Assembly: GCF_036417845.1 (NCBI RefSeq)
Contig: NC_089983.1
Location: 16,583,207-16,647,206 of the forward strand
Source of the DNA: Apteryx mantelli
Taxonomy: Eukaryota > Chordata > Aves > Apterygiformes > Apterygidae
Reading direction: 5' to 3'
Length of the DNA stretch: 64,000 nucleotides
Each line of letters begins with the position of its first letter. Position 1 is the stretch's first letter. Under the pieces are notes generated by a model. It was given only the letters and a program-made list of their open reading frames with translations, did no database searches and had not been told where the DNA came from. Of this stretch, positions 25,876-37,800 are shown one piece after another. Both the position numbers and the translations under genes were made by a program.

Positions 25876-26866
25876 TTTGCAGAGGGAATCATGAAGGTGG
25901 AAATGCTTTCAGTTATCACTCTTGCATTCTTGAAAGTCAGGTAGAAAAACTACATACATCCCATATTGTTACCAAGAAGATGAAAACAAATGCTTTGTCA
26001 AACACAAAATTAAACAGAAAATAAATAACAGTACCTTAAAAAAGAAAAGGGGGAAAGTAACCTGGTTGCCTTAGATTGGGTCTACCTTTTTACAAGTTCT
26101 TTTGTTGTTACTGCTGTTTCTGGTACTTGATGAGTCTTTGCTGAGTTTTTGTTTGCAAAATTTAAACTAAAGAAAGATGTAAAGCTTTGCGTCAGAAATA
26201 AATATTTATAATCAGGAGTAAGATAATAGCCAAAAGTCTGTAGTTTTTAAAGTGTCTATTTAGACATATATTTTAAGTGATACTAACTAAAATATCATCT
26301 AAACAGTTGAGTGAAGAGTATAATGAAATTACAGACAAAAAGTTAGAGCAGCTTTGAGATGAAGGATGTTATGAAATAACGCCAAGGTAAATTAACATTA
26401 GCCTCCTTGCAGTCTTTGTCTTAGTGTCTAGCCTGACAGGAGGATATTGACTGCCGATAAAATCAGGAAAAAAGAGCAACACTCATTAAAGTGTTATGAT
26501 TTGGGATCTTGAAACAGACCTTACTCTTCTCTCTCTCTCTCCAGCCTCAAGAAAATGATCCATATCTGATCTTGCTTGAAAACCATTCAATGAGCTGTAA
26601 TTATCTATTAGTCACCATTCTGGAGATACTGTGTACAAATTTTTAATTAAAAATAATATTTTGATACAGCTCTGTTATCTCTGTTGGGAATTGTTTTAAA
26701 CTTCTTATATACCAACCACCAGTTTTCTGCAATACGGCTCAGGGAGGAGGAATTTGCACTGCACTGTTCAATAGCAACAGGTCTTAAGAGTATTAAGGAT
26801 GAAATTCTCAAGGGTCTTTATGTCATGGATGGAAATGGAATCATTACTGTATTTTTGAACTCCTGC

Positions 26867-26874
26867 TTACGTCA
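26867..26874 (+). promoter_or_regulatory. CRE-like element TTACGTCA
   Basis: This 8-mer is the reverse complement of TGACGTAA, a CREB/ATF site variant. It lies 28 bases before the TATA-like box of the C2orf66 homologue, where cAMP response elements often sit in peptide-hormone promoters. Function is inferred from position. Confidence 0.5.
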
Positions 26875-26901
26875 TTGACACCCACCTACAGTCCACTAGA
26901 A

Positions 26902-26908
26902 ATATAAG
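26902..26908 (+). promoter_or_regulatory. TATA-like box of the C2orf66 homologue
   Basis: ATATAAG lies about 30 bases before the presumed transcription start near 26932-26937. It is the only TATA-like box at a suitable distance before the proposed first exon and its GTAAGC donor. Confidence 0.5.
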
Positions 26909-26931
26909 TGGAGAGATCAGTTTGCTCACAG

Positions 26932-26979
26932 ATTACAAGCAGACTAAACAAGAAGGGGCAAGCCAGAGCCAATTCACTG
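26932..26979 (+). other. proposed non-coding first exon of the C2orf66 homologue
   Basis: The start is inferred from the TATA-like box. The 3' end is a good donor (cactg|gtaagc at 26980). It would splice to the acceptor at 27541-27546. No ATG-led ORF of note is present. Confidence 0.5.
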
Positions 26980-27568
26980 GTAAGCTTTATTTTAAAGAGA
27001 GTGAAAAGGAGAATCTGATACTTTTTTCTTGAATCAAGCTGTGAAACGCATCTTTAGTGCATTATACCAGATTGTATTATTATTGTAGTTATTAATATGT
27101 GTAGTACATTTTTATTTCATGCAGTTTTAAAAATTGAGCTATCTGGGTCTCAAGCCATATTTTTGCATTTTCCTTGGAGCACACAAAGCTGTAACCAATC
27201 AGCCAATGTAAAGGCCTGTACTGTCGATATAAATGTAAATTTACAAATGTAAATATTTTATATGTTAAGTATCAAACTAGTCCCTTTTAGAAAGCAAATC
27301 CAGTGTCTAGAAATAGCTTTGGTCTGGGAAACACTTTTTTAGAGTAATTTGTTTTTCCTAGTACATTAGGATAAAACCAGAAAAAAAATTGTTAGCACAC
27401 ACTTGAATGTAGTCTTTAGTAGGTAGATTCTCCTTGCCACCCATAAATTATTTTCAGCAGTCCACTGGACTGTCAGGCTTGCTTCATTTGGTAACAGTGA
27501 CAGTTCTGTAGGACTTAAAGAGCCTGGTTCTTCATTCTTCTTACAGATATCCTGTTCATCTCTTCAAC

Positions 27569-28867
<1,299 letters not shown>

Positions 28868-28869
28868 GT

Positions 28870-30560
28870 AAAAGAGGGTGTCTTCCTGTAATGTAATAAA
28901 GTGAAAGACTTGGTTCAAGTGATTCTCATTTCTGTAGGAAACATAAAAGCAGCTTGTTCTTGAGAGAAATTAATAATGTGCATCTTAACTCTTTCCTGAA
29001 ATTGTTTTGATACCATTGAAGTAGAGATTTATGAGGAACTTACTACTTCTGTGAAATAACACATGGTGATTGTGCAGTAAATAGTAATATCAAGTCAGAT
29101 CTATATAGACTCTGCTTTTCACCTGGAGATGAATGCTGAAAATGTACAGATAATAGAGAATGTAGAAGATTTTACTTACGTAATTAGTAAAATTACAAAT
29201 TGAGACTATTGGTTTCTCATGATATACAGATACTAAGAAAATTAATTTAGACTTAAAATATTGCACTAACAAAGCATACTTTAGCTTTTACATCTTTGTA
29301 CATGCATGCTGTTTTCTATATTCTTACCACTAAAATTAAAGGTTGAGTAAAATGATTTCAAACTGATTCACATCTCTTCATAAAATATGAAATGAATTCA
29401 GATGGATCAAACTTGCATTATTCATAAATCCAGGCTGAATTTAGAGCAGGTTCTTTTCAGTTATTTTATTATTTTATCTATGCCACACTCTGTAATAAAT
29501 AGTCTCATAGCTCCTTCTGAGGGTAAGTGAATACTGGTAATTCTGAGAACAGGTAAATAATTGTTTTCTCTCATTTTACAAATAGGTGAAGATTTCAGTA
29601 AGACTGGAATATGAGCAGTTAGGTGATTTGTTCAACATCTTAAAGAGATTAATTTGTAATCAATATTCAGCTTGGGATTTTTAGCTCTGTCCTGTTCTCT
29701 GCCTACTTAACTACATCTCCTGTTGTAGTCAAAAGCACAATATTCTTCTATACAATGTAGACAAAAGTCCAATATTCTTCTTCTTATCCTGAATAATAAT
29801 GAAGACTGCATTCAGCTTTTATTACTAGTTCTCTTTTTTGATGTGTTTTTGTGTCAGGGAAAAAAAAAAAAGTGGACCAGACAATCAGTATTGTGCATGA
29901 CAAATTAGAAATGGTCTTTAAAAGGGATGCTGTAGCTCGATCATAAGGTATAGCAGTGGAGAAAAAATTACTGGTAGAAATAATTTATCTTACATAATTC
30001 AGGATAATCGTGGTAGTCTCTTCTGCCTTCAGAACTGTTTTCTAGATTTGCAGATTTTAAATTTAGTTCAACCAGTTTTCTAGAGCTCTTGTAGAAAAGA
30101 CCTAAAAATACTGTACAAAAGTATTTTTCAGACTGGTTATTCTTTAAAATCCCCAAAGACTGTTTGCTTAGAATATGCATATTTGATAAGAACTGTGAAA
30201 CTGCTAAACTTCTGAGCATTTGTATTATGCCACCACATTCACCACACAGCTCAATGCCTGATGTACAGCTAAAACAAACTAACAAAGGGCAGGAGAGGAA
30301 GATAGTTAAGTTGCTATTTATTTGTGACTTATCCAATCACTGAATCATATTAAAGGAAATTCTGTGGCCCAGAAATGGTAAAAAGTCTCTAATTAGCCTC
30401 AAATAAGAAAATGTCTCTACCAATAAATTGTTAATAACCTGGAAAGTAGGATTCAGCTGCAGGCAACTGGAGTATTTCAGTCAATGTTAACATGGTTTGG
30501 GTCATACACTAGGTGTATATAAATATTTCTGTCTAATATCTTTTTTTTTCCCTCTTTCAG
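28870..30560 (+). other. 3' UTR intron of the C2orf66 homologue
   Basis: AT-rich sequence with no recognised element. A minus-strand ORF at 29968-30336 has no family resemblance and no start context, and is taken as chance. Confidence 0.5.
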
Positions 30561-30805
30561 GTGTTAACTTTTGAACTTCATGTGAAGTGGTAACCTTCAT
30601 AGCAAAATATTACTGCTTTGACTTTTTAACAGTTATCTGACAATTTAAAATTTTCCTCACTATCACAGTTTTTACCTGTCTGATGTTTTGCTGTACCTAG
30701 CACATTTGCTGTCTGTTAACAAATGTGCAATGTTTGGCAACAGTGGTTTGCCTAGCAGACTTGTATTTGTTTAAACAGGAATAAATGAAGAGTTCATTTC
30801 AATAG
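30561..30805 (+). other. C2orf66: 3' terminal non-coding exon of the C2orf66 homologue
   Basis: A long pyrimidine tract and cctctttcag precede it. AATAAA at 30780-30785 is followed after about 19 bases by GU-rich sequence (gtgtgttttt), a good poly(A) site. Confidence 0.65.
30780..30785 (+). terminator. poly(A) signal of the C2orf66 homologue
   Basis: A canonical AATAAA with a GU-rich downstream element at about 30804-30813. Confidence 0.7.
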
Positions 30806-31178
30806 TGTGTTTTTAATTAGTCAAGTGTCTTTGTTCAAAATAAATAAATGTTACCTTTATTACAACTAAATGTCATAACATTTTAAAAGCGATTTTTTTT
30901 AAGAGATTCTTTCATCAGAGGTCTTTGGAGACTTTTACAGGACTTCAACAAAATAACCACCCCGACAGAAACTTCCCCAAACGGGTCTAGTTGTTCTCTG
31001 TTACCTATCCCCAGAACCTCAGGTCCTAAAACAGATTTCTAGATATTATCACAATCAAAATAAACCCTCCTCTTGCCGTACGACGAACATACGCCTGTTT
31101 TAACAAGACAGTTCAGCCGTTCAGGTACTTAAAATCCCGTTGCTAACATCACAGCCCGCAGGCTCCTGCTCCCCTGCC

Positions 31179-31262
31179 CAACGGCCGCCCCGCCCCGCGC
31201 GCCCCCAACGGCCGGTGCCTCCGCCAACGGCCGCTCCGCTCCGCCCCGCGCGCCCCCAACGG
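31179..31262 (+). repeat. four CAACGG motifs in imperfect tandem GC-rich repeats
   Basis: CAACGG occurs at 31179, 31206, 31225 and 31257 within two diverged copies of a unit containing CCCCGCGCGCCCCCAACGG. CAACGG fits the MYB-family core (YAACGG). The use as a binding array is inferred. Confidence 0.6.
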
Positions 31263-31432
31263 CCGGCGCCGCCCCGAGGGCGAGGCTCGGCCGCGGGTCT
31301 GAGCGCAAGTAAAGGCGGAGCTTACGCGATTTGTCTCCCTCAGGTAGCAAAGAGAGAAGGGGCATTTAGCGATGTGGCTCGCGGCTGCCCCCGGCCCCGG
31401 GCAGTCGCTGTGTCCAGAAACCCTCCGGTTCA

Positions 31433-31450
31433 AGCCAAAATATTTTGGCT
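31433..31450. repeat. perfect 18-bp palindrome
   Basis: AGCCAAAATATTTTGGCT is fully self-complementary and is the only AT-rich stretch in the core of the island. It lies in the probable 5' UTR or proximal promoter of GTF3C3. Confidence 0.9.
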
Positions 31451-31718
31451 GCCCGATGCTGAAGGACTGGTGTTTTATACCCCAGGGCAGGAGCGTCAGC
31501 CCGGGCCCCCCGGGCAAGGGGCTGGGAGAATTAGGAGGCGGCCGTGGGGAGGGCGCCGGGGAGCGGTTCCCCCGGGCGCCGCTCAGTCGCGGCGCAGCGC
31601 GGAACTGCTGCGTGAGGGCGCGGGGCGGGCCGGGGCGAGATTACCGGAGGGACTCGGGTCCTTCATCGAACAAGTTCCCTTCCGCTTGCTGTGGCTGTGC
31701 CTGGGGCGTGCCGGCGCG

Positions 31719-31817
31719 ATGTCGGGCTTCAGCCCGGAGCTCATCGATTACCTGGAGGGCAAGATTTCCTTCGAGGAGTTCGAGCGGCGGCGGGAGGAGC
31801 GCAAGAGCCACGAGAAG
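31719..31817 (+). CDS. GTF3C3: GTF3C3 exon 1
   Basis: It encodes residues 1-33 from the ATG, including MSGFSPELIDYLEGKISFEE and a basic-acidic helix. The donor is gtgcgt, phase 0. The ATG context (gcgcgATGt) is moderate, and the match to the known N-terminus fixes the start. Confidence 0.96.
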
Positions 31818-34800
31818 GTGCGTCTGCCCCAGCGGGACACGGGCCTCGGGCCGCTCCCGCTGCGGGGGCGCGGGGGCCCGGTCGGGAGTGCCCCCGGGGA
31901 GGGCTGTTGGTCACCGCCGCCGGCCCGGGGGGCTCTGGGCTCCTCGCCGCGGCGGGGCAGGGGGTCGGGCCCGCTCTGCGGTGCGGAGCTGACTGGGCTT
32001 CTCGCCTGCCACGTTCGTGCCGGTTGTGCCGCCCTTCCAGGCCTGCGGCTCGCGGGAGACCAGGTCCGCCGGGGCCCAGCCCGGGGGAAGGGGGCGCAGG
32101 CTGGACCTCGTGGGGCGCTGTGCAGCCGGGCGCGGCTGGGAGCGGAGCGGGGTAACGAGCTAGTGCAGCTGCTCTGCGGGAAAGTTGGCAGGTGACACGG
32201 AAAGGACTTGTCTGCCCTGGCGTATCCACATCCTCGGTGCTGTGCTAGAAAAGGGAGGGGAAGGTGACAGAGAGGAGAGCAGAGGGATGGTCAGGAGAAC
32301 ATGAGGGAGAAGTAGTTTTGCCTCCCTTAAGCTCCAGATTATAACTACTGCAGATGAAACTGTCAGCCCTTTAGGATGGGGACAAGTCAGTGAATCCTTT
32401 CTTTTCTGTTAGCAGTTATATACTACAGATGAGTCAGACTGCAGCTTTTTTTTAACATTTCCCCTACATCAAAGCATTTGGCAAGATGCAGACCACTTAA
32501 GGAATTGCATGGCTTACTCGCTTTTAGTTACCTAGGTTTTTGTTAAATGCTGCTTAGTTTTTAATTACATCTGCCTACATAATTATTAATTTCTGTTAAA
32601 AAAAATAAGAAACTAGCTTTAATTTTAAAAAGTCATTAGGTACTGGTAGAACATGTTACTCAGGGGAATTCAAACCTTTAAAAAGTGGTGAATGCAGCAT
32701 TTTAGTTTATGCTGACGTAGCTTACCTCCCTGGAGCTGCCTGGTAGGAGTTACCTTCAGGCACCCATGTTACATTCTTCTGGGTTAGGCTGAAGGAATGA
32801 ACTGAAGCAGATTTTGGTTTAAAGTCATCTAGTGTATACCACTACTGCTTTCCCACCATCTTGTGTGTATGATCAAAGGAAGAGATCCAGTCTGACTCCT
32901 TTTAGCAGTCATTGTGGTTTCTTGGCAGGAGTAAATAGAGGGAGACGTGGCTTTGTGTTTAAAAGTAAGCTGATGAAACTACAATTCTAGGAGGAATTCT
33001 GTATGCTTGACTGAAGGGAGAGTAGTAGTTAACTTTGCCCTCTTCTTGTCAGAATGAGACTTAATGTCTGTGTTTCTTAGCTTTCAAAGAGAGTTCAGCA
33101 GAACTTGGCTGTCATGAAAGGACAAGGACTTCTCAGGGCAACCTTATTACTGCATTAAGAAGTGTTATTTTGATATTTCACTTTGTATTTAAAAAGGCAG
33201 ACTTCTAAAAGCATTTGTGACATGTTTGTTCCTGATACAATCAACAATGTCATCTTATTTCACTGTAATGTCAAATGAGCAATGGACTCATTGCTTCAAT
33301 CAAAATTAACGTGAATAGTCACCTTCTGAATCACTTCACTTTGAGAATATAAATGTCTTAAATAATGTTGACTTAAAAATACAGTGTTTTTTCCATCTGT
33401 TTCACTAGCAGTGCAAAACCTGGAAACCTGTAGTTTAAATGCCAATTGTAAAGATCAGGGAAATGGGAAGAAGTGATATTGCAAAGCTTATAACTAACAT
33501 TGTTGGTGTGTATAGGATGGAGAGAATGCATCTGCTGAGGAAAATGCAGAAGACATAGATGCTCCATCTTCATCTGGAAAAGGATCTGGGAAATCCCAAA
33601 GTCAGGATGAAACAGATGGTAAATGTTAACATGATCATTTTAATGAAAAACATTTTTAAAAGATCATTGAAAGCACCTGCTCTTTGATACCTGACTTTGC
33701 ATAAATACCTGGCTGCTGCTTTGAACTTATGGGTATCAAAACATGTTATTAGAACGTCCATCTTTGTAGAATATTTTGATTCATATCCAGGCTTTAATTT
33801 TGTTCAGTGCTTTTAAAGGGCTGGGTTTAGACAGTCACAGTCATCTTTTTCTGGGAAACTCTCCATCTGTTCTCCTCCTGACATCTTAATCATGTTTTCT
33901 CTGTTCTTGCCTCTCTCTAAAGTTACAAACACATTTTGAGGTTTTTAAGTTGTCTCAGGAAGTCTTCTAGCAGTGTTTTGTTTTGTTTTTCCCCTCTTCA
34001 TCTCTTTGCTAGTCGTCTTGGCTGAGATTTCCTTTTTTTTCAGAATATTTGATTCTACTGTAGGAGTGTCATCTTTCTACTGTCATCTGAAGTGAAAGAA
34101 AATATGTATAATGAGCTGCCTGCTGCCATGTGTCCCGTCCCCCCCCCCCCAACCTTATCCTTTGACCTGTTTAGAGGGTCTAGGGTAATTTCTCTCCTTT
34201 CTCTCCCTGGCTGGTTTTCTTTGTGCAGTTCCTGGGGTGGCAATATCTCCATCAAATCCCTTGCCAAAAAAAACATAACTACTTTTCTGTACTTGCAGGA
34301 AGCAGTAGGAAAAGCACTTCTTTGTTTATTTAGTTTGTACCACGGCTTATTGTTCCCATGCCTCAGATTCTGGAGTTGAGCTTGGAACTTAGAGCGCTAC
34401 AGCCTGTTTCAAACATCTTTTTCAAAGCTGTACTCCACGCACTGCATATTCTCATGAGATTGCCAATACTGCAGATTAGCAAAATGTGGTCTTTGGTCTC
34501 TTGGTGTTGGTTCTTGGACTCATCTTGCTAATTTTACTGCAAGTTCTCATCATTCTCCAGTGTCTTTTCTTTTAAATATCAAAAAAAAAACCCAACCCTT
34601 GAATTGCCTCACATAAAATGTGTCTCACTGGTACCTCCATTCCAAAAGTATGGCCAGACCTCATCCTAGAAACACAGAAAATGAACACTAGCAATCTTGT
34701 TGGAGCTAGATCTCTGAGGTTCCATACTGACCCCTCCTTTTTGCTTATGTCTCTGAAATACTTCCAAGCTGCTGTCTTCTGCTCTGTATTCCAGCCATTC

Positions 34801-37800
34801 CATTATACATTTTTTTTCATGCACACAATCTTTATCTAAGAAGAAACCCCCCCCATATCCTAATACAGTTGCGCAATAGTGTTATTTCTGAACTAATTAC
34901 AAAGAACACAAAAATGTCAAGAGCAGCCTTTAGAACCAAGGAAGCATAGATAAGGTTTATTGTTATTTAAAGAGTTATCATTACAACCAGACTCTTTTTT
35001 TTTTTCCTTTTTCCTGTAGATACTTAATACCTAAGTCAGAATGAAAACAACCAAATATATTCTGAAGGCTTTCAAACGCATAAACTCTGATGTGGTAGCA
35101 AGACCCTCTTGTACAGACGTATGCTGCCACAAACAGTACCTGATAGACAGATCTGTTTTTCAGTCCCAAATTTATGTTGTCAGATGCCTAATCCCCTGAA
35201 TGAAACCTTTCAACACTCCATGCTTTGGTGTCTAGCAGATGAAGTGTTACCTTTTAAAAATGATGAGTTTTAGTCCTTTTTGCATGAAAGTACACTTGTG
35301 GGCAGTTAAGTTAGTAATGAAAAGTTGCAATTAAAAGAATGTTGAAACTGTTAAAATTTTTAATGTTTCAAGCATATTTAATTTGGGCAGATAGCATCAT
35401 ATTCTTAAACATTTATTAAAAAAAATTGTTATTTTTTTTCTGGAGAAATGTTAATAATCTGGATTTGTCATTTACAGGAGTTAAAAGGTACTTTTTGTCT
35501 TGGATAGAAAGGTTACAAGACCTTGTTTTAGGTTACTTCTAAAAATTGGTTGCTGCTTTATTATTCAGTATAATTATCTGCTCACTTAGCCTCTTCAGCT
35601 GAAAAACTTTATTCCAGCCAGCCAGTTCAGTGGCTGAAAATTGCTTAATACACTTCTTGTATGGGTTGAGGGAAAAATGTTGAATAAACTGTTGCTTCAT
35701 TCAGTGTGTCCCTCCATGCTCTCATTTCAAATATCCAAAAAATGTTAGAGCCTGGGAGATACTAAGCGTTGGTGATGAACAGCACAGTGTTTTAAAGCCA
35801 AAGAGATCGTTGAAAACTCTTCTGCATTTCTGCAGGCCTTTTTCTTAAAGAATAGCTGTTTCAAATGGACTACTAATTCTGAAGAACTCGTTTTCTCTGC
35901 ACTTGTCCTGATAAAATAGTGTGTACTCATGATTATATTACAAACCTTTTCTGCTTCTTTTTCAACCAGGAGAAACTTCAGATGGCGTCAGTAAATCAGT
36001 CCATCGTGTCTTTGCATCCATGCTTGGGGAAAATGAGGAGGAGGATGAGGAGGAAGAAGAAGAAGAAGAAGAGGAGGAAGAGGAGGAAGAAGAAGAAACT
36101 CCTGAGCAACCCACGGCTGGAGATGTTTTTGTGTTGGAGATGGTACTTAATCGAGAGACCAAGAAAATGATGAAAGCAAGTATTTAAACTTACAGAACTT
36201 TTGTGAAACTTCTTTGTATGTACTGAAGCATCGTAAATAAATGGCAGTTTGCATGGTTTTAGCTACTTGCTGAGAAACTTGCCTGAAAATAATTCCATGT
36301 ATGATATTTTCACTTATGTTGTTATCCTGTGTCTTTGTTTTTTAGAAAATTACTGCAAATCACTGTTCGAAAAATTTTCATGTTAGGAGTACGTAGCTTA
36401 AATAACAAAGTGAGTTTTTCAGTGTCTAGATTTTATTTATCCTAGATATCAGTGTTACTCTGTTAGTTATAAAAAAAATTAGCAAATATTTCAGTTCTTT
36501 TAATATCACTAGTACTAAAATAATTTGTTAATAGACTATGTAGAAAACAAGTGTGATACTTTCTGAATTTGAGCACAACTGAAACATCAATAGAAATATT
36601 ATCCCCTTTCCATTTAGGAGAAAAGACCTCGCAGCAAACTCCCTCGTGCCTTGAGGGGTCTAATGGGAGAAGCCAATATCAGGTTTGCTCGAGGAGAGCG
36701 TGAGGAGGCTATTCTAATGTGCATGGAAATCATTCGACAAGGTATTTTAGAATGCTGAGAATATTTTGTTTTAAGAATAAGGTGAAATTGCCTTGTACAT
36801 CGGGAAGTTCGGTGCAGCTTCACTGATGATGAAAATCTTCAGTACAAGGAATGTCATCATATATGTAGGGTGGAATTAACAATATGCTCAGTGCATTCCC
36901 TTTTTAGTTTTGCGTATAAAAAAGAAACTGGCCCCCTAATTCTGCAAAGGCCTGGGCCCTTACTTAGCTTCACACAGTTTATTTCTATTGTCCTTGTAAG
37001 CTAAGGTATAAGTGGCTATCAACTTAACCTCTAATGTAGATAAAATGCTATAAATATCTGTGTTTAGGTTCGGTCAGCTTGTTTATTTGCGTATAAAAAG
37101 GAACTGGAAGCGTGACTGGAAGTTTCTTCTGAATTTTAACAGAATATTTTTAACAGAGTAATGTTGATGTTTCATATAATTCTAATGAAAGGCAAGTTAT
37201 TTGCTTTCAAGTTGGTTTTTAAAATAATAATTCTTAATCATTCTTTTTATTTTTTAATAGCTCCTCTTGCTCATGAGCCATTTTCCACTCTTGCCATGAT
37301 CTATGAAGACCAGGGCGATATGGAGAAGTCATTACAGTTTGAACTGATTGCAGCTCACTTAAATCCTAGTGACACTGAAGAGTGGGTTAGATTAGCAGAA
37401 ATGTCACTAGAACAGGACAATATTAAACAAGCTATTTTTTGCTACACAAAAGGTAACGTAGCAACTATTTTAATACTTTAAAATCTATGTTAGGTGCTAA
37501 TGTATTAATGGCAATGACTTCCTTTTCTGTTTTGTTTTCTAATTTAGTTTGCTGCAGCTTGCCAAGATCTTAATACCTCTTGTCCAAATTTTGGTATCTC
37601 AGTAATGAATCTTTAAAGTAGAATGTTCTTCCCTTATGAAAAGCTGTGGTGTAATAACATGTCCATTAATATTCTGCCAGTGAGCAAGTTATATGTATCT
37701 TATGTTTTGGGGGAAGAAGAGCATCTTAGTTGAATGTATTTCACCAGTAGCATATGTATGTTACACAGTCTGGGTTGCTGCTTTCAGGATGTAAATACTG

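Larger units (their letters stand above)
14318..26860 (+). other. PGAP1 3' UTR of unknown length and intergenic DNA
   Basis: No splice-compatible coding exon could be recognised on either strand over about 12.5 kb. Several AATAAA hexamers occur on the plus strand (14731, 18958, around 19092, 22024 and 22255), so the transcript end is ambiguous. PGAP1 mRNAs in other vertebrates have long 3' UTRs, so part of this stretch is probably transcribed. It also holds homopolymer runs (C14 near 22313, A24 at 24326-24349), a TG microsatellite at 25851 and a possible transposon relic at 15080-15313. Confidence 0.6.
31140..32200. promoter_or_regulatory. GTF3C3: CpG-island promoter of GTF3C3
   Basis: About 1 kb of very GC- and CpG-rich DNA stands out from the AT-rich surroundings and spans the GTF3C3 start codon at 31719. 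No TATA box is seen, as usual for housekeeping genes. It holds four CAACGG motifs (31179-31262) and a perfect 18-bp AT-rich palindrome (31433-31450). The transcription start is not determined, probably between 31370 and 31710. Long ORFs here on both strands reflect the base composition. Confidence 0.88.

Noticed and set aside
29968-30336. 122-codon minus-strand ORF in the 3' UTR intron of the C2orf66 homologue
   Set aside because: It has no splice or promoter context and no recognised protein features. Its length is within chance for this amount of DNA.
31140-32195. 351-codon plus-strand ORF and overlapping long ORFs on both strands
   Set aside because: They lie in the CpG island, where stop codons are rare because of base composition. 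The true exon is only 31719-31817 and splices at a known position.
35962-36162. Minus-strand Ser-rich ORF
   Set aside because: It is the reverse complement of the GAG/GAA tract in GTF3C3 exon 3.
36340-36420. Possible extra exon after the ttttttag acceptor in GTF3C3 intron 3
   Set aside because: It would interrupt the conserved MMK-EKRPRSK junction, and its frame contains stops.
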